Part shown: one piece after another, positions 11,512-22,915 of the stretch
Numbering within the stretch: the stretch's first letter is position 1
Layout of the letters: each line of letters opens with the position of its first letter
Source: Ophiodon elongatus
Taxonomy: Eukaryota > Chordata > Actinopteri > Perciformes > Hexagrammidae
NCBI GenBank assembly: GCA_016806645.1
Contig: JACSYO010000503.1
Span: forward strand, 2,473,501 to 2,537,500
Reading direction: 5' to 3'
Length of the DNA: 64,000 bases
Notes under the pieces: generated by a model
What the model was told of the DNA's origin: nothing
Databases searched by the model: none
Seen by the model: the letters and a program-made list of their open reading frames with translations, nothing else
Position numbers and translations under genes: made by a program

Positions 11512-11640
11512 AGTGGTAAATGGACCTGTATTTATACAGCGCATTCATATACTCTATACTATACTCTTATGTGCTTAGGCTGGTAGTTTATTTCTCATAC
11601 ATCTGCCATTCACTCCTCATGCATGCTCACTCGTAATTCC
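11512..11640 (+). repeat. Teleost interspersed repeat fragment (gtaaatggacctgtatttat)
   Basis: The block ggtaaatggacctgtattta followed by tacagcgcattcatat is a diverged copy of the very common fish repeat with tggactgtatttatatagcg; only a short part survives. Confidence 0.5.
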
Positions 11641-12004
11641 TTGCTGTCATGGTTCGGGGCTGTCAATCATGATGTCAGCGGTTTAGATCAGGTGGTCTCC
11701 TCTATCCAATAAGCACAACGAAACAATTACATCGTTCGACTGTCATCTTGCTGCTGTCTCTTTTAAATACGACTGTCTCTCTACCTTCAGTACGTACGCA
11801 CCCCTCCCCCTCCCCATCTCCGCCCCAATCATCGCAGATCCATCAGCTTCATCATTCTATCAGCCTCATCAGCCCCCGCCAGTGTTTGGACGCCCCTCGA
11901 TTACAAATCTCCCTGTAGAGTCCAAGCGCCAAAGACTCTGTCAAGCCTTTATCATCGCATATCAGCCGTTCATAATAAACAATTATCTTTTCTGCATCGG
12001 ACTT

Positions 12005-12215
12005 GTCTCTCCTGATTTAAATGTTATTCACACAAGCAAGGTGCCACCTGCTCATCAGGACGAGACATTCACAGCCGTCCATGCAGCAAATCGGGGTTTA
12101 AGTGTCTCGCCCGAGGACGCGTCGACGGGGGCTGGAGGAGCCGCGGATCGAACCGCCATCTTCTGATTAAAGGACGACCCGCTCGACCTCTGAACCTCCG
12201 AGCCCCGACGACCAC
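12005..12215 (-). mobile_element. tRNA-derived SINE, copy 1
   Basis: On the minus strand the sequence has a tRNA-like head with a perfect B box (ggttcgatccg near 12,150), preceded by a degenerate A box region (ggtcgagcgggtcgtccttt). It continues with the teleost SINE body gcgagacacttaaaccccga and then gatgagcaggtggcaccttg. The same head and body organisation recurs at 43,780-43,955. It is non-autonomous and depends on a LINE for mobility. Confidence 0.75.
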
Positions 12216-12529
12216 AGACACGCCGCACTGTGCGGCAAAACAACCAGACACGAGAACGTTGTATTCCACAGGCCGTCACTCTGATGAACACTTAACATCA
12301 GTTAGAATAAACTTTTTATATATTTGATAATTTTATCGTTTAATATACACAGTTTTCATATCATTGCCAAATAAACGTATAAATCTGAGCTGCTGTATGT
12401 ACTGAATATGCTGTAAACTGTACATATCCACCGTTACACCACTGTATTATTATTCACAATTTACATTAAAAAGTCAGACCAGAAGACTTTGTATGTTGTT
12501 GTCCATTATTGTAAAGTTTTTATATGTAT

Positions 12530-12700
12530 ATATCTCAACACATTCTCACGCCAATGCGCCAAATAAAGCAGATCGGTCAGTGCTCCGACACTTTGAACTA
12601 TGACGCTCTACGTTGACCTCTAGAGTCGGTCTCTGGCTTGTCAGTGACGTCTAGCTTGTTGCAAGCATAGTGACCTTTTCAAAATAAACTTCTTAAACTA
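12530..12700 (-). repeat. Dispersed repeat family E, copy 2
   Basis: On the minus strand it reads gtcaacgtagagcgtcatag then gtcggagcactgaccgatct and gctttatttggcgcattggc, matching 54,190-54,290 (cacgtagagcgtcgtagtca, ggagcactgaccaagctgcg). Confidence 0.6.
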
Positions 12701-15010
12701 ATGACTCACTTGGGTCACGTGACTAACCACTAATGAGTCACATCACAAAGGCCAATGTGACAAAATGTTAACGTTCACTTTAAGTAACGTTCAGCTTTGT
12801 TGTCCCCAATTTTAGCCGTATTTTCTTTTACAGTATTTCTGTGTGTGCACAAAGACGAACACAACCGGAGTGGATTCTTGGTATGTTCAGTCATACCTGG
12901 CCAATAAAGCGGATTCTAAATTCGTCCCCTTATTTTAATACTTTGAAATTAAATATTTATTTTCTTTAAAACGATTTACATTTGAAAGTCAAGGACATTT
13001 TAGGCAAATGCAGTACTTGTTTATGTATGGCTCCAGGAAATATGTTTTAGTTGCATCACTTTCCTTTGCAGCACTTTTGCATGTTTTGCATATGCAAACT
13101 CCAAATGCACAGCCATTCCACCGCAAAGTAGAGTTTAGTCTCTCGAGACTCCCAGACTATCCCAGTGAAATAAAGCTTTCATAAAAGTTACTTGTAATAC
13201 TTATTGCTCCCACAAAGTTTGTGTGCATGTTTGTGGTCATTAGTACATCTAGATGTACACATACACCCGCAGAGTGGGAAGCATTTGTAACGTCACAGCA
13301 CACCCAGCTTTCTCTGACTAACATATAAATATGTTTTTTAAGGGGAGGAACTTGCAGCGCGGGGACAATAAATATTGATTTACTGGCCGTTTCACTCAAT
13401 TATACGAATATTTTCTGTCCCCAAATAGCTATTTTGGAAACTAATGATGCCTTCGTTTCCTTTAAATGTACCTTTAAGGGTCTGAAAATGTACGAGCACT
13501 TAACATGTCAATAAAGAACACAACCATCTACACAATCCAGAACTCTACCCGGAGCCCATTTACCTGCTAGAGAGTGAAATTCATGATTTAAATATTCCTC
13601 CCATGAAATTGGAGCTGAAGAACTGCCTGTATTCATTCCCCAGCTGGAGACTGGTTGGTGGTAAACCCATAGTCCACGCTGATATGTTGTCTCATCTAGT
13701 TAGCGTGCTGTGTCTCAGAAAGCAGATTACTGTACGTCTCCAGCCGACTGAAATGCACAAAGGAGAGCCGTTTCTGTTCAAAATGGTAACTCAACTTGCT
13801 TGTTGTGTCGGCCCGGCTCACTGATCGACCCCTCAGGCAAAGATTTCAGCACTTAACACTCCTCGGTGCTACAGGTTAGTTCTGAATCAGTTGTCTTGTC
13901 AATCAAATGCCAAGAGTAAGGTGTAATTGCTGCTGTTGTGTCCTCAGGGTGCTTGTGCTCCCCGTGCCTCCCGTTGCTGTGTGGCCTGGAGAACGGCTGC
14001 GCGGGCAGCCTGCATTTATGATACTGTCAGCAGAGAGACGGAAGCTGTGGAAGCATATTGTTACAGCTGATTTCATTTGGTGTAGGACTGCGCGTATCGA
14101 ACCTGACGCATGGGATAAGAATACCAGCGCCAGGCAGTTTCAATGTGGGTCAGCTTACAGGGTCATTTTATACATGTCTTCATATTGTCTACACATTTTA
14201 TGAAAAGACCAACAATAAAAACATTTGTATAACAATTTATATTTCTCTGTCTCTACACATTAATGAGCCACATTGTTGCACTGGATGCCATGTTCCTTCA
14301 TTATGATGAACATGAGCACTGTAGTTTAGCATTGACTCATACGTTGCCCTGCTGCTGTAAATACACACATTTTTAGGGCCAGGATCCCCTCAATGGGGAA
14401 AAATAATATAAGGACCTATACTCATAATTGTAACTCCAATTAACTATATGCTTTCTACCATTTGTGCTCCTAGATGCCATTGGAACCGTGTGTATTCTAA
14501 AACCTTTCAACCATAATATTACTGACCTGTTAGATAGTGAAAAACAGAAACACATTTAAAGTTGAGTCATGTTAATACCTCTTTGTTTTGCCCTGATATT
14601 CCTAGTCAAATGTTGCTTAAGCTCGACTAGCTCGCTAGCACCTGAAGACACATTAAACATGTTGGTCTCCCGTCGCTGTTCCCGGTAGAACCCGGTTTGA
14701 GAACCACTGCACTCGAGCCCAGTGGAGGACCTCAGTCTGGGCACCGGTGTGTCGGCCACAACAACACTCAAGGCCAAACCTCCAGAGTATGAAATGCAAT
14801 GCAATGCTGAGAGATGAAGTTTACTTCTTCCACTCGCAGTAACACATACAGGTATTCCAGTCGACGTGCAATAACAGCTGGTTGTGTCTGGCTGTGGTTT
14901 CTTTCAATAGAAATAATAACAAACAGAATGAAGGTTAACATGGACATGTATTCAAATTAACGTGAATAATATTATCAAACTTGATACAAGCAATAACCAG
15001 GAGTGATATG
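12701..15010. other. Intergenic, no gene seen
   Basis: About 2.3 kb with no recognisable gene. A 98-codon plus-strand frame at 13,907-14,203 has an acceptor-like tgtgtcctcag upstream but matches no family I know. A 15-bp hAT-like terminus (gtttgagaaccactg) lies at 14,695-14,709 without a partner. Confidence 0.4.
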
Positions 15011-15018
15011 GATATGAC

Positions 15019-15044
15019 ACACACACACAAACACACACACACAA
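15019..15044. repeat. (CA)n microsatellite, interrupted
   Basis: CA repeat with an AAAC interruption. Confidence 0.9.
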
Positions 15045-15153
15045 TATATATCAAACAATTGTTAAAGATGACTTTGTTGCTGATATATATCCCTCAGCTG
15101 TAACTACATTCTCTCATTACTTCCTCTTATCTAGTACAGATTTGCAAAACTCG

Positions 15154-15157
<4 letters not shown>

Positions 15158-15194
<37 letters not shown>
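15158..15194. repeat. (TA)n microsatellite
   Basis: About 18 TA units. Confidence 0.95.
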
Positions 15195-15196
<2 letters not shown>

Positions 15197-15936
15197 ATCT
15201 TGAATGGAGCTTGAATTTCTCTTCTGTTGTTACCGATCGACTGTATTGTAAAAGTGGCACCCTGCGGTAATGATGATACCACACAGCTGCAGAGGAGAAT
15301 ACTGTCATTGCCTTTTTTCTTCTTTTTCTTTTTTTTTCAAACAAGTTCTATATTTAGCTTGGGCCTTGTGTTCTGAAATACTGTTCCATGCAATCTGAAT
15401 CCCATAGAAATGTTGTATGAGAAAACATGGAGGTGGGCAATACAAAGGGTTATATGGCAGCACTTAGTTTTATAGAACAATATGTTCCATTTGTATCAAA
15501 TCAAAGGGAGAAAATGGTCCCATGTATCGCTGGTTTTCATTCTTCTCATCAAAATCTAGTCCACCTGACTATCCCACCGTCTAGTGTCTTATGTATTACA
15601 TGTTGTGTCCATTGTATTTCCCCAGATAACAAACAAGACAAGCGTTTATGCAGTCCTCACAGGTCTGATTAACACTGCGCTGCGCAACACTCCCAATTAA
15701 AGAACACTGTCTGGGGATTTAAGGCCGTGCACAAGCTCATGCTCAGAAGTAAACAAAAAAAGGAACCGTATGGACGATATAAGAGCCACATCGGCTCAAG
15801 CATTAAGAGCGATCAGTCAAATCTAAAAATCAAATCTAAACCTAACAAGCAGTTATTATCAGTAATATTACCAGGGTTGCATTACCTACTTACTGGGGAG
15901 CAGTCAAGATTAATCAGATCAAAATGACATAAAAGC

Positions 15937-15969
15937 ATTAGTCTGTGTCTTTAAAAGACACAGACTAAT
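15937..15969. repeat. 33-bp perfect palindrome
   Basis: Arms attagtctgtgtcttt and aaagacacagactaat (16 bp each, no mismatch) are separated by one base. On either strand this folds into a perfect hairpin with almost no loop. Confidence 0.95.
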
Positions 15970-16025
15970 CTAATTATTGCCAGTGCTCCGGGATGACAGA
16001 GCGATCTGCATCTGAATTAGCCTTT

Positions 16026-16027
<2 letters not shown>

Positions 16028-16084
<57 letters not shown>
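16028..16084. repeat. (TG)n microsatellite
   Basis: About 28 uninterrupted TG units; a Z-DNA-prone tract. Confidence 0.95.
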
Positions 16085-16086
<2 letters not shown>

Positions 16087-16656
16087 GTTGAAGCTGCAAT
16101 AATCACCCAAAATATGGATTTTTGCACTGCACTATGCACGGGCTAACCTTGGCTCTGCAGCATTATTTACATTCGGGAATAGAAAATATTTCCCACTGTT
16201 TTTGTGCTTCACACCAAAGTGATGAATATACATCCTCTCGGGATGACAAAATGTCTGTTCCAAATTTCATGGAAATAGTTGTGCAGTGAAATCACTCTGC
16301 ATGGATGAAGGTTCTTGGACTGAGATGGATGTCTGGATCACTTAAAGAGGCATAATATATAAACTCTGCTTGCTCGCAACATGGCGACGCATGAGCCGGC
16401 GGCCTGTAGCTAACGTTGTTAACAGTGCGAACTATGTCAACAATAATAGTTGTTTGCTGTTATATTAATGCTCTGAATGTTGTATATGGTCCTTTAACAT
16501 GGCCAGTCCTGATGCTATGACACTAGCATGGTAAAAAAAATAAAGCTACTGACTAAATATCAGTGTGTTGCACCTGTGACCACACCCGAAAGTGATGTCA
16601 CTGTGTACGGACACACCCTGAAGTACACTTCTAAATCACTGCAGCAAGGTGAGAAC

Positions 16657-17085
16657 TTAAAGGGACAGTTCAAACCCAAAATCAAAAATACATGCTTTTC
16701 CTCTCACATGTAGTGCTGTTTATCAATCTAGTGTTTCCTGGAGATATCGGCCGTCGAGACGTCCGCCTTCTCCCCAATACAATATAATGTTTAATATATG
16801 ACACTCGGCTTGTGGTGCTCAAAGCACCAAAAAATACTCAAAAAACATTTAAAAAACTCAACAGCAATGTCTCTTTCCAGAAATCCTGACCTGGTTCCTC
16901 ACGATGATCCACGGACCTTGTCGCGAGCTGTTTCATGAAGGAACTTGTTCCGACTAGCCTTCCACCACAAGCGCCATGAAGTCCCAATATATTGAAGATA
17001 AGGCAGACACCTCCACAGCCAATATTTCCAAAACTATGGGCAACTCATAAATAGCTCTATCGGTCAGGGTGAACTGTACCTCTAA
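16657..17085 (+). mobile_element. TTAA-flanked MITE, family C copy 1
   Basis: Starts TTAA then agggacagttcaaaccc at 16,661 and ends ggtgaactgtacct at 17,081 followed by CTAA, a one-base change from TTAA. The interior shares tagtgctgtttatcaatcta and aactcaacagcaatgtctct with copy 2 at 57,244-57,585. TTAA duplications are typical of piggyBac and Kolobok transposons. There is no transposase ORF, so it is non-autonomous. Confidence 0.85.
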
Positions 17086-17099
17086 ACTACTGGAGGTCA

Positions 17100-17925
17100 G
17101 CAAAGATTTCTAGCTGGTGTTGAGTTGCTCTTTGAGAACCAGTTGCATCCTCTTGGCAATAATGTAATAAGTAGAAAAGGGGACCAGAGACTGAAACCAG
17201 AGAGTTTGTCCAGGACATCACAAAGAGAAGGGCACTCGAGCTCGGATCTGGAAACATCGCCTGATTTTCCATTAATGACTAAGATAGACTAAGAAGACTT
17301 TTAGCTTGCAATTATAAGTAATTTCCTTGCAATGACGCACTGTGTTTCCACTTGAATTTGCTTGTCAAGATGACTGAGGTCAACGAGGATACCAAATAAA
17401 TATTCTATAGATGTGAGCGATGCAAGATATGCCATCAGAATTAAGATATTTCTCGTAAAAAACATGTTTTCAGGCATCATGGATTTCATTTCACTAGGCT
17501 GCTCGCAGCACTGAAAATGAGGGGAACAATGCCTCAATTGCTTGGCAGAGAAATGTGTAAGACTCTGGACCTCAGCCCTGTGTAAGCCCCGTCAACATGC
17601 TCAGCACTCTGAGATTTGCATTGTGTGGGTTTTTGTCTTGTCTTGTGCTGTGGAGCAGAAGTAGTCCCTTCCTTTTTTTTCCTGACATCACACGGCATTG
17701 TCCTGTCTGGGACGGGAGATGAGCCACTGTGGGGAGAAAAGTGAGAGCCTGAGAGAAGAGGAGCAGGATGACAACAAAGAAATGCGGGAGTGATGGATAA
17801 TGAATAGTGCAAAAAAGAAATTTAAGAAAAAATAGAACACAAAAATTGAACCGAGGATTTTTTAAAGAGGGGAGACAGGGAGGAGGCGAGAGCAGCGATT
17901 GTTTGTATGAGATAGCTACGGGGAG
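17100..17925. other. Intergenic, no gene seen
   Basis: No recognisable gene or element; short open frames only. Confidence 0.4.
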
Positions 17926-18310
17926 AACGAGCGGTAACTGTTACAGCTCCGAACGCAGCCATGTGGACTCACAAGCAGGGCACAGAGGCAGGGCGGTAGA
18001 AAACAATCAATTTGTTGGGTTGGTAGGGGTTCAAAGCAGAGAGACAACAGGTAATCATTCAGGGAGGGCAAACTTAGCAAGCAGGTGAAAGTGGAAACAG
18101 GTTGGGGTCAAGAACATGGCAGGCAGGAAACAAGAATGGAGGCTGGGAAGCCAAGACTTGGTCAAAAGGTCAGATGATCTTGCAAATACTGGGGTTGAGA
18201 GGGCTGGTATAGATTCAAGGGATGAAGAAGAGGTGACTGGGAATGGTAGGAACACATTGAGGGCAACTACAGTGCAGGTGGGAAATGGCAGGTATCTAAA
18301 ATGACAGGAG
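17926..18310. repeat. Possible retroelement-derived segment (purine-rich on plus strand)
   Basis: A long AG/GG-rich plus-strand stretch (for example aagcaggtgaaagtggaaac and gaacatggcaggcaggaaac) resembling the purine-rich side of common teleost retroelement sequences. No open frame, terminal repeat or tail was identified, so this is a compositional impression only. Confidence 0.25.
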
Positions 18311-18839
18311 ATGTTAATTTCTGGGAAAAGAGTACAAATGTGCAAGAACAAAACATAGAGATCCCTTTATCCCAAACTGATAAACCACTTGGATCAGTAT
18401 CACAAGTCAAACCTTGACGAAATTTCCATTAATCCGAGGTGCAGTTGTGAGTGTCTTGGATACCTTCGAGCATCCGGGAATCCAAATGTTCAATGCCCGT
18501 ACCATTTATTCCCCCATCGTACCAGTGTTTGGTTTGGAGGCTGCCTTTAGTTAGACGTGATCAACAACCTGAAAACAAACAAATCACTCCAACTCATGAG
18601 GGCTAAAGGCAACAATGCCCCGAGAGGACTCTGAAGACGTGACGCAATTAAATAAAGAGGTGGAGAGTGGGGATGCAGACTAATTTAATTTGGTTTTAAT
18701 GGATGTCGGAGAAGTGCCAGCTCTATATTTATGTTTTGAAAGGAGAGTTGTTTATCTTTTACTTATTGAAACCAAGCACACGGCATGTGGGGATAAGCAA
18801 AAGGGAAACGTGGCTGAGAAAGGTTCACTTGAGGCTTGG
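18311..18839. other. Intergenic, no gene seen
   Basis: Nothing recognisable. Confidence 0.4.
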
Positions 18840-19340
18840 AGTCAGCCAGCCCGTTCTCGTTCCAAGGGCGTCGGATGCCGACACTTTGCCACGCCCCCCT
18901 CGGCGTCTGATCCCGACGCACCAGGCCCCCGTTAGCGCCCAACGCAACGGGCGTTCAAGTAACTAGGATGTAAAAATGCTGCGGGGGGTGTGATGATCCA
19001 GTATAACAAAGCAGGGTGGGAGGGAGTGAAGGTGGATGCTTCAATCAAACGCAGGACTTTCAACCAGGAGACCAGTGTTCTTGTCCCAAAGTGTTATTGA
19101 GTTATTTTGAAGTTAATCATTTCCGTACTTATGTTACATTTCACTTAGTTTACGTACTTATTTTAAGCCCAACCATGATGTTTTCTTCCAAACCTAACTA
19201 GGTGGTCTTGCGGCCTGAACCCGAGCAAGTGTTTTTGTTTGAATTCACAGCGTTTAACCACGTGTTTACTGCGACCGCAGCGGAGCGGCATAGTTTGACG
19301 CGCTGGGAAACGCAGAGCCTCAGAAAGTTACGTCAAGACC
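18840..19340 (-). repeat. Dispersed repeat family E, copy 3
   Basis: Includes ttccaagggcgtcggatgcc and cgacactttgccacgccccc, then on the minus strand aacatcatggttgggctta and ttaggtttggaagaaaacat, the same block seen at 1,005-1,060. It ends near gcatagtttgacgcgctggg, which recurs near 44,890. It is the longest copy in the window. Confidence 0.6.
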
Positions 19341-21747
19341 AAACGTCGGTACGTGACGAGTTAGTATGAGAGCTTGTTGAGTCAGCACAATCAGGGAACT
19401 TAAATCTATGGACACAAACACGGGGGTGATCTAAATAACTATCACTAGCCCCTTTCACACCGCCTGTTCAAGGCCTGAATGTTGAGCTGTTATTCCGCCT
19501 GGAGGTTTTTTATAAAAAGGTACAGACACAGAATGAATGGAAAGAGGTTTTAAGCCGGTCTCTCCTGCAGCGGAGGTAAACACAGAGCTGATTAGACATG
19601 ATCTGACAAACTATGCAGACCGCCTCATGTTTTCCCACATTTGTACAAATATTAACATCTAAGGTCTGTTGTGTCCACTTCCTGTTGCAAATAATGAAAC
19701 AGGTACTTATATTCTACCGCCTAAATAAAGTCCACCTATAACTCACTGTTTAAAATACACACAAGACTATTGAATGAACTTCAAAAGCGTAATTAAATAA
19801 TGTGTGCTCTTTATTTAATAGTCTGCACACACTATTTAGTAAAATTGTACTCTCAATTAAATATCAAATTATATATTTTGCCTCATCCCTTCTTTTTGAG
19901 GGAAGCAAACACCTTTGGTGCGTTCAATCAGCCTTTTGAAGTTTAAAGAAGATGAAGGAGAAGACATTTCTGAAGCGCTCCACAACCCTGAAGCTTTTTA
20001 GCAAATGGATGACATCTGCATTATCGAGGGGGGGTGGGGGGGTGGGGTGGTGGGGGGTAATCAAAAACCCTTAGGGATGCCAAAGATAACACGACGCTGT
20101 GTTTAACAGCCAATAAATAAAGTATAACAATGTTATAATGCTAAATGAAGAGCATAGACTATTAAATCGTCTGCACAGTTTTATTTATTCTCCACGAGAC
20201 CTTCCTGGCTCTGAGGAACTTGTGATAACATGAACAAATTCAAGTATGTGCTTAAGCGGTTCGTACACATAGCCCTAAATCCCCTTTTGGTAAATCCATA
20301 TTTGAACCTTCTCTGCACCACTGACTACATCAAAATGTCCCCAATTTGCAGACTCGCAGTGCCCTTAAAAACATGCCATAACGTCCACATAATGAAGGGT
20401 CACGAGTTGACATTTACACAACCCACTATGAGGATTCTGTGAGGATTAAAGGCAGTCATTTCTTTTGTCAGCTGTCACTGGCTATTTAAGAAACGTATTC
20501 ACTGTTCCTCTTGCAAGTGGCTTACTTTTGGACTTGCAAAGGTCAGTCAATGTAAATTTAATATTTATGCTCAAATTTGTTTGGGTAAAAAGGCGTATCA
20601 TTTCTGTTCGCTCTGCCCTCTCTGCGACTGCATACATATCTTACAGAGAAGAAGAGGCTTCCTCTGGGGTTGATTCGCACTCATTTTACTTTAATGTGTT
20701 CTCATTTTGTTCACGGATTAGTACAGTAACAAATCAACAGTACAGTATAGAGATGTAATCAAAGAAATGGCACAGCCCTGCCTTTTACCATTAAAGTCTT
20801 GTTTCTGTTCTTTCAAGGCTTTTCATCCTGTTTATTCATTCAGACATTATTTCCTTGTCTGTTGCCTAAGAGTTATTAGGAATTCCACAGTACTCCTCTG
20901 CTTGCAATGTCGGAGAAATGTGACTTATGAATGGTGGAGGCACACAAAGAGAATCCATTTGAATAAATTTAGATGTGAGGCTTCTCATCACTTAAAAAAC
21001 GTGTTAGGTTTGAAAAGACAGAAGAAAGTAGAAAAATACAAAAAAATAAGTTAGATGTGCTACATAACTTGGAAAATTGCTTTGTCTGTATTATGCTGCC
21101 TGTGCTTAGAACTCATAAAGCTGTTGCTCTAAATTGAACCGCTCCAGTATATCCATTATTCTTAGTGTAATTATTGTGTGTAACATATGGACACTCTGTA
21201 AACCACACAGTAAGACAGAAAGCAAAGCTACGGTAGATTTGAAGCCCTCGACTGAACGTAACCTCAGTTGCCAGTTTATTTTTTTTATTCAAACTGTTGT
21301 GGAGTGGTTTTGATTTAATTTACGGTCACTTTGTAGGCTGTAATTTGTAGTGCTTTTAAACTGTATTGTGTTATACTGAGAGAGATGTGTGCCCTGTTTC
21401 ATACTAATGGAATGGGATGGGCAAAATATTAGAAACACCTCTCTTTTTTTATTGGAGAGACTTTTTGTTATTCAGCATATAGAAAATAAGTGGCAAGCGG
21501 AGTTTGCACCGCCACATTTACGTATTTGTAGTATTTTGTTATTGTGATTGCATTATTAACTAGAAATGAAATGTTCTTGTTCTTTACGATTACTGCTAGC
21601 TGTATAGTTTTGAAGTAGAATACATCTATATTCATGGATTTGCAGCTCAGACGATGTTTACATTATATCACATGACTTGTTATTGATGTTAAATCATCTT
21701 ACAAAATAACAAATCTGAGTATTTAATTGTATTTAATTGTTCCGAAA
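19341..21747. other. Intergenic, no gene seen
   Basis: AT-rich DNA with no gene or named element recognised, apart from the G-rich tract at 20,027-20,058 listed separately. Open frames near 20,230, 20,465 and 20,767 look random in composition. Confidence 0.4.
20027..20058 (+). repeat. G-rich tract, potential G-quadruplex
   Basis: Four or more runs of at least four G separated by single T residues (G7-T-G7-T-G4 type, then GGTGGGGGG). This fits the standard intramolecular G-quadruplex pattern with very short loops. Confidence 0.85.
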
Positions 21748-21773
21748 TCATGAGGTCATTAGTGACCTCATGA
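21748..21773. repeat. Perfect 11-bp inverted repeat containing AGGTCA half-sites
   Basis: Arms tcatgaggtca and tgacctcatga are separated by ttag. The core AGGTCA-4-TGACCT is an inverted pair of nuclear-receptor half-sites, with spacing 4 rather than the 3 of a classical oestrogen response element. Confidence 0.9.
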
Positions 21774-21960
21774 TGTCGTAAACAATGAAATACCCAGATA
21801 TCCGGCAAAAATGTTTGTCCGGCTAACTTTTTTTTTTTTACTAGAGACTTTATCCTGTGCTGAGATGCTGGAAGTCCCCTGCTTCACTACAGCAAGGTAG
21901 GGAGGCTAATTAGCGATTAATTTGCTAACATGTACAGTGTATTTTGATGGAATGTCTTGG

Positions 21961-21961
<1 letters not shown>

Positions 21962-22023
<62 letters not shown>

Positions 22024-22034
22024 TGTGTGTGTGA
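21962..22034. repeat. (TG)n microsatellite
   Basis: About 35 TG units with one GA interruption near the end. Confidence 0.95.
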
Positions 22035-22150
22035 TGGTGGTAGTTGCTACCACTGCTATTTTAATGCATTGCAATGCGAATGCTGGCTGCTAATTAACCT
22101 GTTATGCTAGCTCTGCAGTGGCATTAATTGGGAATTCATGCTTTGTTTTG

Positions 22151-22151
<1 letters not shown>

Positions 22152-22220
<69 letters not shown>
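22152..22220. repeat. (TG)n microsatellite
   Basis: About 34 uninterrupted TG units; forms an inverted pair with the CA repeat at 22,335. Confidence 0.95.
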
Positions 22221-22223
<3 letters not shown>

Positions 22224-22333
22224 GCAAAAATGCTCTCATTGTGCTCTCTCATTTTGTGGTAAAAAATATTGGCCCTAGGGATTGTTGTCCTGCACAGAAC
22301 CCCCCCCACCCCCCCACCTGTAATAGTCTTTTG

Positions 22334-22334
<1 letters not shown>

Positions 22335-22401
<67 letters not shown>

Positions 22402-22408
22402 ACACACA
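22335..22408. repeat. (CA)n microsatellite
   Basis: About 36 CA units, one GA interruption; preceded by a C-rich tract at 22,301-22,318. Confidence 0.95.
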
Positions 22409-22639
22409 ACCTAGATGGCAATTCCCATTTTCTCCACACGCGCTTCATACTCCGCTTCACATGAGATGAAATGTTTAAACTCAAAAGCAATGCTTCTATA
22501 TGTGACAGCTATGCGCTTTTCCCCTCCCTTTCTTTACGGTTCCCCTTATCATAATTACATCTACACCGCTGAGCCCTTTGCTCTCTGCTCAGCTGCACCC
22601 TTTGTCAACCTGAAGCTTATATCCGTGTCCTGATGGTCG

Positions 22640-22915
22640 TCTGCTGCTTATCAAACGCCCCGTAATGTGTCACGTGACGGGGCTGTCTGCTCTCAGCCAC
22701 GACTTCTTGTGTTCTTTTTTAATACGCTCAAGTGAATAATTATCCGCCGCAGAGCTGGTGTGTCTCGGCCTGCTGCGTGTATCAGGTGGATTTCAGACCT
22801 CAGATTTATCCATCGCCCTTCACCAGAGGAGTACGTGCTCCCAGCAGTACCGCGCCGCCCTCGGTGTTTTAGCTTGTGGGGAGCGACGACGTCTCCACTA
22901 GATGCCAAATATCAC
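22640..22915 (-). repeat. Possible dispersed repeat fragment
   Basis: The end gacgtctccactagatgcca plus the preceding gctcccagcagtaccgcgcc resembles a common teleost repeat terminus (tctccactagatgccac). The body was not matched to another copy in this window. Confidence 0.35.

Noticed and set aside
13907..14203. 98-codon plus-strand frame with acceptor-like tgtgtcctcag inside
   Set aside because: No recognisable domain or homology; frames of this length are expected by chance in 64 kb, and no donor or partner exon was found.
14695..14709. gtttgagaaccactg, like a hAT (Charlie-type) terminus
   Set aside because: No matching opposite terminus or target duplication could be found within a few hundred bases.
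22118..22490. Cysteine/valine- and histidine/threonine-rich open frames
   Set aside because: Pure translations of the TG and CA microsatellites.
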